Below the pieces are notes generated by a model that ran no database searches, was not told the origin of the DNA, and saw only the letters and a program-made list of their open reading frames with translations. A DNA stretch of 5,095 bases. It comes from Alistipes sp. (GTDB taxonomy: Bacteria; Bacteroidota; Bacteroidia; Bacteroidales; Rikenellaceae). Each line of letters opens with the position of its first letter. The first letter of the stretch is position 1. Where the stretch lies: the NCBI GenBank assembly GCA_017391665.1, contig JAFOXS010000338.1, forward strand, positions 1 to 5,095. The letters run 5' to 3'. The position numbers were made by a program, and so were the translations under genes. Shown piece after piece: positions 1 to 5,095 of the stretch.

Positions 1-32
1 ACGTGTATAAAAAGAGGGATTTTTAGGCACGT
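1..32 (-). terminator. possible hairpin just after the queA stop codon
   Basis: Bases 1-5 (ACGTG) are complementary to 28-32 (CACGT), and bases 8-13 (TAAAAA) are complementary to 20-25 (TTTTTA), with a 6-base loop and a small internal mismatch between the two arms. The structure starts 2 bases beyond the TAG stop of the minus-strand queA-like gene, which is where a terminator would sit. No T-run can be seen after it because the window ends, and the inner stem is only A-T pairs. It could be a terminator or an incidental inverted repeat. Confidence 0.35.
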
Positions 33-33
33 T

Positions 34-1245
34 CTACTCTACTATTAGGAGTGAAGAATCTCCATAGGATAGGAATCTAAAATCATTCTCCAACGCATAC
101 TGATACATCCGTCGCCAGTCATCGCCCAAGTATGCCGACACAAGCAACAGCAGCGTCGATTTAGGCTGATGGAAGTTGGTGATGATACGCTTCACAATGC
201 GGAAACGAAAGCCGAGCGGCGTAATCATAATCTGCGTCGAGGCCTTCAGCCGATCCATGCCCTCGCGCTTCATATACGCAATCAACTCCTCCAGCACCTC
301 GCGACCCAAGTACTCGGCTGGGATATCGTATGCCTCCCACTGCCCTATCGTACGATCCGCATCGGGATTTCCACTCTGGTGTATTCGCCATGCCAGTACG
401 GGTAACGACTCCAGCGTTCGCACCGAGGTAGTACCCACGGCCGTAACATCACACTCATGCGCAAGCAGGCGCTCCAGCAGCGAGAGCGTAACCTCAAAGT
501 GTTCGGTATGCATAGGGTGCTCGGCAGCGTTATCGCTCTTTACGGGCAGGAATGTACCCGCACCAACGTGCAGTGTAACCTCGCCAAACTCAAATCCCGT
601 GGCACGCATCTGCTCAATCATCGCATCGGTAAAGTGCAGGCCAGCCGTAGGTGCCGCAACCGACCCCTCGAACTTGGAATATACGGTCTGGTAGCGTGTA
701 AGGTCAATAGCCTCGCTATCACGGTTGAGGTATGGCGGAATGGGAATACGACCCAGATATTCGAGCAACTGACCAAAGGTAAGATCCAGATCCCACTCAA
801 AACGTACGATATGCTCTCTTACGCCTCGTTCGACGAGCGTTGCTCGCAGCGAGCTTGGCGTACCCTCATAGTCGAAATTGATGGCTATCTCACCCTGCTT
901 CCACTTCTTCACGCCACCCACAATGCAGCTCCACTCACAGCAGCCTTTAACCGTGAAGGCGTGCTCGTAGTCCGACGGAGAGTGAGGCTCCAAGCAGAAG
1001 ACCTCGATGCGTGCACCCGACTCCTTATGCATAATCAGGCGGGCACGGATAACGCGTGTATTGTTAAATACCAGCATCGACCCTGCGGGCAGATGCTCAG
1101 CAAGTGAACGGAAATGGCTCTTCTTAATTTCGCCATTGCGATAGATGAGCAGCTGCGAGTCGCTACGCTCTGCCAAGGGGAATTTAGCAATGCGCTCATC
1201 GGGCAATGGATAGTCGAAATCGTTGATATCTATATGTCGTTGCAT
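34..1245 (-). CDS. queA: QueA-family S-adenosylmethionine:tRNA ribosyltransferase-isomerase, long form
   Basis: This cytoplasmic enzyme family transfers and isomerises the ribosyl part of S-adenosylmethionine onto preQ1 in tRNA, giving epoxyqueuosine, the next-to-last step of queuosine synthesis. Family motifs are clear in the 403-residue product: NNTRVIRARL (61-70), GRIPIPPYLNR (165-175), GSVAAPTAGLHFT (about 194-206), LHVGAGTFLPV (225-235), HTEHFEV (246-252), VGTTSVRTLES (270-280) and NFHQPKSTLLLLVSA (357-371), ending with an FLSYGDSSLLI-type tail. E. coli QueA is about 356 residues; the extra length lies mainly between VGTTSVRTLES and the TQIMITPLGF segment, where about 57 residues replace about 17. 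ATG at 1245 is preferred: the in-frame GTG at 1261-1263 overlaps the promoter -7 box and so could hardly be on the mRNA. From memory, Bacteroidota often carry a long QueA relative beside a standard one, so this may be a paralogue; its exact substrate is inferred, not shown. Confidence 0.88.
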   Translation of the reverse strand: MQRHIDINDFDYPLPDERIAKFPLAERSDSQLLIYRNGEIKKSHFRSLAEHLPAGSMLVFNNTRVIRARLIMHKESGARIEVFCLEPHSPSDYEHAFTVKGCCEWSCIVGGVKKWKQGEIAINFDYEGTPSSLRATLVERGVREHIVRFEWDLDLTFGQLLEYLGRIPIPPYLNRDSEAIDLTRYQTVYSKFEGSVAAPTAGLHFTDAMIEQMRATGFEFGEVTLHVGAGTFLPVKSDNAAEHPMHTEHFEVTLSLLERLLAHECDVTAVGTTSVRTLESLPVLAWRIHQSGNPDADRTIGQWEAYDIPAEYLGREVLEELIAYMKREGMDRLKASTQIMITPLGFRFRIVKRIITNFHQPKSTLLLLVSAYLGDDWRRMYQYALENDFRFLSYGDSSLLIVE

Positions 1246-1262
1246 AATCTTCAATTTTCGCA

Positions 1263-1270
1263 CAAAGGTA
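1263..1270 (-). promoter_or_regulatory. -7 box (TACCTTTG) of the queA-like gene
   Basis: Read on the minus strand, the sequence is TACCTTTG, an exact match to the Bacteroidota -7 consensus TAnnTTTG. It ends 17 bases before the ATG at 1245, so transcription would start very close to the start codon and leave a leader of roughly 10 bases. The matching -33 TTTG is not seen at the expected distance; only a T-rich stretch is there. The box rules against the upstream GTG start. Confidence 0.6.
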
Positions 1271-1332
1271 CAAAATAACGTTGGTTTGAGTAAAAAAGTA
1301 GGACAAAAAAACGGGACTTTGATTTTTTTTAG

Positions 1333-1340
1333 TAAATTTG
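1333..1340 (+). promoter_or_regulatory. -7 box (TAAATTTG) of the DUF4332 gene
   Basis: TAAATTTG matches the Bacteroidota -7 consensus TAnnTTTG and ends 38 bases before the ATG at 1379. A TTTG occurs at 1318-1321, but its spacing of 11 bases is too short for a normal -33 element, so only the -7 half is supported. The leader after it is A/T-rich without a Shine-Dalgarno sequence. It lies 62 bases from the opposing queA -7 box, so the two genes share a compact divergent control region. Confidence 0.55.
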
Positions 1341-1378
1341 AAATCAGAATATTAATCTAATCTAAAATTATTGACATT

Positions 1379-1786
1379 ATGGCATACAAGATTATCGACA
1401 TCGAGGGCATAGGTGAGACTTATGCTGCAAAATTAGAGGCTGCTGGTGTTAAGACTCCCGAGGATCTGCTCGCAGCGTGCGCATCGGCTAAGGGCCGCAA
1501 GGAGATGGCTGAGAAGACCGAGATCAGCGAGAAGTTGATTCTCCGCTGGACCAACCACGCCGACCTGTTCCGCGTAAAGGGCGTAGGTCCCCAGTTCTCA
1601 GAGTTGCTGGAGGCTGCCGGTGTTGATACCGTTAAGGAGTTCCGTCACCGCGTAGCTGCCAACCTGCAGAAGAAGCTGGAGGAGGTTAATGCCAAGAAGA
1701 ATCTGGTTAACCGTGTTCCCAGCGAGAGCGAGTTGCAGAAGATGATCGACCACGCTAAGGAGCTGGAGGTTACAATGACCTATTAA
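1379..1786 (+). CDS. DUF4332 family protein with two helix-hairpin-helix motifs
   Basis: A 135-residue soluble protein without signal peptide or membrane segment. Two helix-hairpin-helix-like segments are visible: IEGIGETYAAKLEAAGV (residues 8-24, hairpin GIG) and VKGVGPQFSELLEAAGV (66-82, hairpin GVG). They line up without gaps 58 residues apart, suggesting an internal duplication. The C-terminal part, with NLVNRVPSESELQ (108-120) and the ending HAKELEVTMTY, matches what I recall of DUF4332 proteins (RVPS followed by an AKEL-type helix). Helix-hairpin-helix motifs usually bind the DNA or RNA backbone without sequence specificity, so a nucleic-acid role is a reasonable inference, but the family has no established function known to me. 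The gene stands alone, with its own -7 box and a strong terminator 19 bases after the TAA stop. Lys is AAG in 14 of 15 codons and Glu is GAG in all 17. The ATG is well placed after an A/T-rich leader. Confidence 0.85.
   Translation: MAYKIIDIEGIGETYAAKLEAAGVKTPEDLLAACASAKGRKEMAEKTEISEKLILRWTNHADLFRVKGVGPQFSELLEAAGVDTVKEFRHRVAANLQKKLEEVNAKKNLVNRVPSESELQKMIDHAKELEVTMTY
1436..1624 (+). repeat. diverged internal duplication inside the DUF4332 gene
   Basis: Bases 1436-1450 and 1610-1624 agree at 14 of 15 positions (GAGGCTGCTGGTGTT against GAGGCTGCCGGTGTT) and are 174 bases, exactly 58 codons, apart. Both encode EAAGV at the end of a helix-hairpin-helix unit. The surrounding protein is similar but not identical, as expected of an old duplication within the family rather than a recent event. 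Confidence 0.55.
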
Positions 1787-1804
1787 TCGCTTAATGCACA
1801 ACAA

Positions 1805-1836
1805 AAAAGAGGTTGTCCCACGGGGCAACCTCTTTT
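1805..1836. terminator. bidirectional rho-independent terminator
   Basis: Bases 1805-1818 pair with 1823-1836 over 14 positions, including one G-T wobble, around a 4-base loop (CACG). On the plus strand the hairpin is followed by a T-rich run (TTTTCTTTTT, 1833-1842, its first four bases in the stem). On the minus strand it ends in TTTTTT (1808 back to 1803). It sits 18 bases after the DUF4332 stop and 16 bases after the rhamnosidase stop, between two converging genes, so one structure can end both transcripts. Confidence 0.88.
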
Positions 1837-1852
1837 CTTTTTCTCGCTCTTC

Positions 1853-4537
1853 CTACTTTGCCGTAAAGGTATAATGGCCAGAGCCTACCTCAAGCAAGGT
1901 GTAGCCCGCATCATAGCCCTTAACCTTGACATGCTGCGATCGGTCGGCAGCCACGCCATCCAGCATCACGGCACCCTGCGATGATGAGGGTACATACACC
2001 TGAGCCGTAGTATTTACGGGAATCACAACGTCGAGTATAAACTCCTCGCCCTGCTTGCGCCACTCGGCTGCGGCACGGCCATAGGGAGTCATCTGCTCGG
2101 CACGCATCTGCGTGAAGTCGGCTCCGGGGTGAGGCTTGATGGCCATAGTCTTGAATCCTGCCGAGGTCTCATGCAGGCCCACAGCATCACGATACAACCA
2201 GTCGCCGATAGCACCATACGAGTAGTGGTTGAACGAGTTCATACCATTGTCGGGAATCGTGCGGTCGGGCATCATAGAGTTCCAGCGCTCCCAGATTGTC
2301 GTTGCACCCATCGTCACGGGGTACAACCAACCAGGATACTGCTCACGCAGAAGAAGTTTATAAGCCAGATCGTTATAACCAAATTTGGTCAGCACATGGC
2401 AGATATAGGGCGTACCAAGGAAGCCTGTAGTGATGTGGCCATACTTCTCGACGTTGGCTGCCAGGTGAGCCGCAGCCTTTGCTCGCATGTTCTCGGGCAA
2501 CATATCGAAATTCAGAGCCAACACATAAGCCGTCTGTGTCGATGAGACGAGCATACCCGCAGGTGTTAAGTAGTTCTGGCAGAATGCCTCCCTTACCTTA
2601 CGAGCCACGTCGGCATAATAGGCTGCATCCTTATCTTTGCCCAGCACCTCGGCCGCCTTGCTCATGATAGTGGCCGAATTAGCGAAGAAACACTGCTGCA
2701 CGAGCGGCGTATAGGTTACGGCCGAGTTACCTGCATTGTCGTTATTTACGCTATAGAACAACCAGTCGCCGTAGTGCCAGCCCGTATTCCAAAGGTAGCC
2801 AGGGCTCTGGCTGATAACATTATCAACCCACGCCTTCATACTCTCCCACTGCTGCTCCAGAATCGACTTATCGCCATAGGCCATATAGTGCTGCCAGGGG
2901 ATAATCGTTGCAGCATCGGCCCAGCCGACACGACCAGCACCTACCAGGCCATTGAGATTGGGGACAATATCGGTCACACGGCCATCCTCAGCCTGATCCA
3001 AAGCCAGATCCTTGAGCCACTTACGGAAGAAGTTCTGCACGTCGCGGTTGAACGTCGCCGTGCGGAAGAATACCTGCGCATCACCCGTCCATCCCAGACG
3101 CTCATCTCGCTGAGGGCAGTCGGTCGGCACATCCAGGAAGTTACCCGACAAACCCCACTGTATATTACTCTGGAGTTGGTTTACCTTATCGTTAGATGAC
3201 GAGAATTTACCATTCTCGGCAATATCGGAGAAGATCACGGCCGCCTGGAAATTATCGGGATTCAGTTCGCCATCTATGCCCTCAACCTTCAGGTAGCGGA
3301 AACCATAGAAGGTAAACTTCGCCTCGAAACGATCCTCACCACCACTGCAGATATAGTTGCTCTGCGCCTTTGCCGAGCGGAGATTCACGGTGTAGAAGTT
3401 ACCATTCTCGTCAAGCACCTCGGCATGTGATATGGTAATCTTCTGACCAGGCTGCCCCTTATATGTAAAGATCTCACGACCCACAAGGTTCTGACCAAAA
3501 TCGAGCACCTTCTCGCCCTTCGGGGTGGTAATCACCGCCACGGGCTTCAGGATCTTATGTGTCACCACAGGCTCGCTCTCCGTGGGAACCAAATCCGAGA
3601 GCGAATAATCGGCCACAAGCACCTTTTGCCATGCCCCGTCGTCAAAGCCAGCAACCGACCATCCCTTCTGCGCACGGCGGGCATCAATGGTCTCGCCATC
3701 GTAGATTGTTGACATAAGAATCTCGCCCGTTGCTGAGCGCCAATCTCCATCGGTTGCAATTACCTCCTGCGAGCCATCCTTATATGTAACAACAATCTGC
3801 GCCAATGCGCCCATATTCTTAATCTGGTATGTCGTACGACCGCTATCAGCCGCCCAGCCCAGCACACTATGATACCAGCCACGACCCAATACGATACCCA
3901 CGGCATTTTTGCCACGCACCAGCATATCCGTCACATCATATGCCTGATACTGCAGGCGGCTATGGTAGGTAGTCCAGCCCGGAGCGTAGTGAGCATTGCC
4001 CACCTTACGACCATTAATCTCGGCCTCATACATTCCGTGTGCTGTGATGTAAGCCACCGCCGATGCAATAGGCTTAGAGAGAGAAAACTCTCGGCGAAGC
4101 ATAGGCGACTCTGCGCTCTGCTGCATTGGTTCAATCCACTTGGCCTGCCACTCATCCTTGGAGAGCATACCCGAGAGCCAGCCTGCACGGGCGCTCCACT
4201 TTGAGACCTTGCCCTTGTTGTCCCATACTCTTACCTGCCATACGTAGCGTGTGCCCGAACGTAGCGCCTCGCCAGCATACTCCACGCCTGTAGAGCAATC
4301 CGAGGCGACCTTGCCCGTATCCCACACCTTACGCTGTCCATCGTAAACCTCTATCTCGTAAGCTGACTGTGAAACGCCTCGCTCTGTGCTCTCCACAATC
4401 CAGCTCATCATAGGCCTCGAATCGGCAACGCCCTGAGGCTCGCTCATACGATTCACTCGCAACGAGCCAACCGTTGGCTGCGCCACTACATGCAAGCAGA
4501 GGCTCAAGGCAACGAAAAGTGAAAATAATCTCTTCAT
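1853..4537 (-). CDS. exported alpha-L-rhamnosidase, glycoside hydrolase family 78
   Basis: The product (894 residues) should hydrolyse terminal alpha-L-rhamnose from plant or microbial glycans or glycosides, with inversion of configuration. A signal peptide is clear: MKRLF, a hydrophobic core, then VVA before QPTVG, cleaved after about residue 19, so it acts in the periplasm or at the outer surface. Domains in order: Ig/fibronectin-like N-terminal domain (about 24-125), rhamnosidase N-terminal carbohydrate-binding-like domain (about 155-320), beta-sandwich domain with LDFGQNLVG (about 335-430), (alpha/alpha)6 barrel (about 437-785) and C-terminal beta domain (from about 787). DCPQRDERLGW (473-483) holds the presumed general acid Glu479; its Asp, Arg, Asp, Glu and Trp have the same spacing as the active-site residues I recall in Streptomyces avermitilis SaRha78A. 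GATTIWERW (744-752) supplies the presumed base Glu750. The frame also allows ATG at 4546, adding MII; 4537 gives the more usual signal peptide. The gene stands alone with no SusC/SusD pair in view; the natural substrate cannot be read from the sequence. Confidence 0.93.
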   Translation of the reverse strand: MKRLFSLFVALSLCLHVVAQPTVGSLRVNRMSEPQGVADSRPMMSWIVESTERGVSQSAYEIEVYDGQRKVWDTGKVASDCSTGVEYAGEALRSGTRYVWQVRVWDNKGKVSKWSARAGWLSGMLSKDEWQAKWIEPMQQSAESPMLRREFSLSKPIASAVAYITAHGMYEAEINGRKVGNAHYAPGWTTYHSRLQYQAYDVTDMLVRGKNAVGIVLGRGWYHSVLGWAADSGRTTYQIKNMGALAQIVVTYKDGSQEVIATDGDWRSATGEILMSTIYDGETIDARRAQKGWSVAGFDDGAWQKVLVADYSLSDLVPTESEPVVTHKILKPVAVITTPKGEKVLDFGQNLVGREIFTYKGQPGQKITISHAEVLDENGNFYTVNLRSAKAQSNYICSGGEDRFEAKFTFYGFRYLKVEGIDGELNPDNFQAAVIFSDIAENGKFSSSNDKVNQLQSNIQWGLSGNFLDVPTDCPQRDERLGWTGDAQVFFRTATFNRDVQNFFRKWLKDLALDQAEDGRVTDIVPNLNGLVGAGRVGWADAATIIPWQHYMAYGDKSILEQQWESMKAWVDNVISQSPGYLWNTGWHYGDWLFYSVNNDNAGNSAVTYTPLVQQCFFANSATIMSKAAEVLGKDKDAAYYADVARKVREAFCQNYLTPAGMLVSSTQTAYVLALNFDMLPENMRAKAAAHLAANVEKYGHITTGFLGTPYICHVLTKFGYNDLAYKLLLREQYPGWLYPVTMGATTIWERWNSMMPDRTIPDNGMNSFNHYSYGAIGDWLYRDAVGLHETSAGFKTMAIKPHPGADFTQMRAEQMTPYGRAAAEWRKQGEEFILDVVIPVNTTAQVYVPSSSQGAVMLDGVAADRSQHVKVKGYDAGYTLLEVGSGHYTFTAK

Positions 4538-4594
4538 AATTATCATCTCAATGTTAATATTAAACTCGCAACGGCAAGCATTTGCACGTTAAGA

Positions 4595-4602
4595 CAAATA
4601 TA
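4595..4602 (-). promoter_or_regulatory. -7 box (TATATTTG) of the rhamnosidase gene
   Basis: The minus strand reads TATATTTG, an exact TAnnTTTG match, 57 bases before the ATG at 4537. No TTTG is found at the usual -33 distance, so if this is the promoter it may be weak or need an activator, as would suit a regulated glycan-degradation gene. That last point is inference only. Confidence 0.55.
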
Positions 4603-4647
4603 CCGTTTTTTCACGATTTGGCGAGGTGATTTTCTGATTTTTTAGCT

Positions 4648-4702
4648 TCACGAAGTGACTTTCAGCCCGATGTGGTAGTTATCACTTTATGAGCAACCAC
4701 AT
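4648..4702. repeat. inverted repeats upstream of the fba promoter
   Basis: Two small dyads lie just upstream of the fba -33 element. TCAC-GAA-GTGA (4648-4658) is a perfect 4-base dyad with a 3-base centre. ATGTGGT (4670-4676) is complementary to ACCACAT (4696-4702), 7 bases each with a 19-base spacer. In addition AAGTGA (4653-4658) pairs with TCACTT (4682-4687). These could be operator sites for the divergent pair of genes or parts of a fold, but short dyads also arise by chance in A/T-rich DNA. Confidence 0.3.
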
Positions 4703-4715
4703 TATCAGAAAAAAT

Positions 4716-4747
4716 TTTGCAACAAAATCTTTTATTTCGTATATTTG
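4716..4747 (+). promoter_or_regulatory. fba promoter with -33 TTTG and -7 TATATTTG
   Basis: TTTG at 4716-4719 and TATATTTG at 4740-4747 are separated by 20 bases, which fits the Bacteroidota -33/-7 promoter consensus in both boxes and spacing. It is the best-formed promoter in the window, as expected for a highly expressed glycolytic gene. Transcription should start a few bases after 4747, giving a leader of about 45-50 bases that is A/T-rich and ends in AATAAAGTAAAACT before the ATG, with no Shine-Dalgarno sequence. Confidence 0.85.
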
Positions 4748-4800
4748 CGCGGAATATCCTACAAAGAAATATATTCACTAATTCATAATAAAGTAAAACT

Positions 4801-5095
4801 ATGATTTCTTACAAAGATCTCGGCCTTGTGAACACTCGTGAGATGTTCAAGAAGGCTATCGAAGGTGGTTACGCTATTCCCGCGTTCAACTTCAACAACA
4901 TGGAGCAGATGCAGGCTATCATCTCTGCTTGCGTAGAGTGCTCTTCACCCGTTATCCTCCAGGTTTCTTCTGGTGCTCGTAACTACGCTAACCAGACTCT
5001 GTTGCGTTACATGGCTCAGGGTGCTGTTGAGTTCGCTAAGGAGATGGGTAAGAACATTCCTATCGTTCTTCACCTCGACCACGGTAACTCATTCG
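4801..5095 (+). CDS. fba: class II fructose-bisphosphate aldolase, N-terminal part (cut by window edge)
   Basis: Only the first 98 codons are present; the reading frame is open to the right edge. The enzyme reversibly splits fructose 1,6-bisphosphate into dihydroxyacetone phosphate and glyceraldehyde 3-phosphate in glycolysis and gluconeogenesis, in the cytoplasm, using a divalent metal such as zinc. The translation begins MISYKDLGLVNTREMFKKAI, followed by GGYAIPAFNFNNMEQMQAI (residues 22-40), SPVILQVS (48-55), and HLDHG (91-95). In HLDHG, Asp93 and His94 correspond to the catalytic Asp109 and metal ligand His110 of E. coli FbaA. The N-terminus is typical of Bacteroidales aldolases, usually about 330 residues long, so roughly two thirds of the gene lies outside. 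It has its own strong promoter and is divergent from the rhamnosidase gene; nothing suggests co-regulation. No defect is seen in the visible part. Confidence 0.95.
   Translation, partial: MISYKDLGLVNTREMFKKAIEGGYAIPAFNFNNMEQMQAIISACVECSSPVILQVSSGARNYANQTLLRYMAQGAVEFAKEMGKNIPIVLHLDHGNSF

Noticed and set aside
457..1107. Plus-strand open frame of 216 codons opposite the queA-like gene
   Set aside because: It lies wholly antisense to a gene with all family motifs, its translation resembles no family I know, and it lacks a promoter or plausible start context. It is a shadow of the real gene's codon pattern, as are the frames at 169-405 and 176-694.
1318..1321. TTTG as the -33 element of the DUF4332 promoter
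   Set aside because: It is only 11 bases from the -7 box, while about 19-21 is expected.
3869..4204. Plus-strand open frames within the rhamnosidase gene (also 2129-2545, 2479-2667 and 2774-3199)
   Set aside because: All are antisense to an intact GH78 gene, with low-complexity, Arg/His/Ile-rich translations and no promoter or start signals.
4480..4537. Possible lipoprotein signal (LSLC) at the N-terminus of the rhamnosidase
   Set aside because: A lipobox normally has Gly, Ala or Ser just before the Cys; here it is Leu. Cleavage after VVA by signal peptidase I fits better.
4538..4546. ATG at 4546 as the rhamnosidase start
   Set aside because: It would add only MII before MKRLF. The ATG at 4537 gives a normal signal peptide starting with MKR and an A/T-rich leader. 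The choice is not certain but does not affect function.
1..5095. Mobile element, CRISPR array, RNA gene or novel multi-gene system
   Set aside because: I saw no transposase or integrase, no terminal repeats, no regularly spaced repeats, no tRNA or rRNA, and no co-directional cluster of unknown genes. The four genes are separate units with opposite or diverging orientation and mostly familiar functions.

Overview
The window looks like an ordinary chromosomal stretch from a member of the Bacteroidota, most likely order Bacteroidales. Three things point there. Promoter -7 boxes of the form TAnnTTTG lie upstream of all four genes. Leaders are A/T-rich with no clear Shine-Dalgarno sequence. The protein sequences resemble Bacteroidales families: a long-form QueA, a DUF4332 helix-hairpin-helix protein, a secreted GH78 rhamnosidase and a class II aldolase beginning with a typical Bacteroidales N-terminus. 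The genus cannot be settled from the sequence alone.

Layout from left to right: (1) positions 34-1245, minus strand, a QueA-family tRNA ribosyltransferase-isomerase of the long form (403 residues), with an extra segment of about 40 residues near its C-terminus. (2) A 133-bp divergent promoter region with one -7 box for each side. (3) Positions 1379-1786, plus strand, a small DUF4332 protein with two helix-hairpin-helix motifs. (4) A strong hairpin at 1805-1836, with T-runs on both strands, that can terminate both converging genes. (5) Positions 1853-4537, minus strand, an exported alpha-L-rhamnosidase of family GH78 with the catalytic motifs present. (6) A 263-bp divergent region that includes a well-formed -33/-7 promoter and two small inverted repeats. 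(7) From 4801 to the right edge, plus strand, the first 98 codons of class II fructose-bisphosphate aldolase.

The genes alternate strand (minus, plus, minus, plus) and each appears to have its own promoter, so there is no operon here and no obvious shared pathway: tRNA modification, a probable nucleic-acid-related small protein, glycan degradation at the cell envelope, and glycolysis. Lys AAG and Glu GAG codons predominate wherever I checked, and I saw no transposase, integrase, tRNA, CRISPR array or other sign of recent transfer. I did not find a new multi-gene system. The points most worth a second look are the QueA insertion, the duplicated-motif DUF4332 protein of unknown function, and the inverted repeats upstream of the aldolase promoter.
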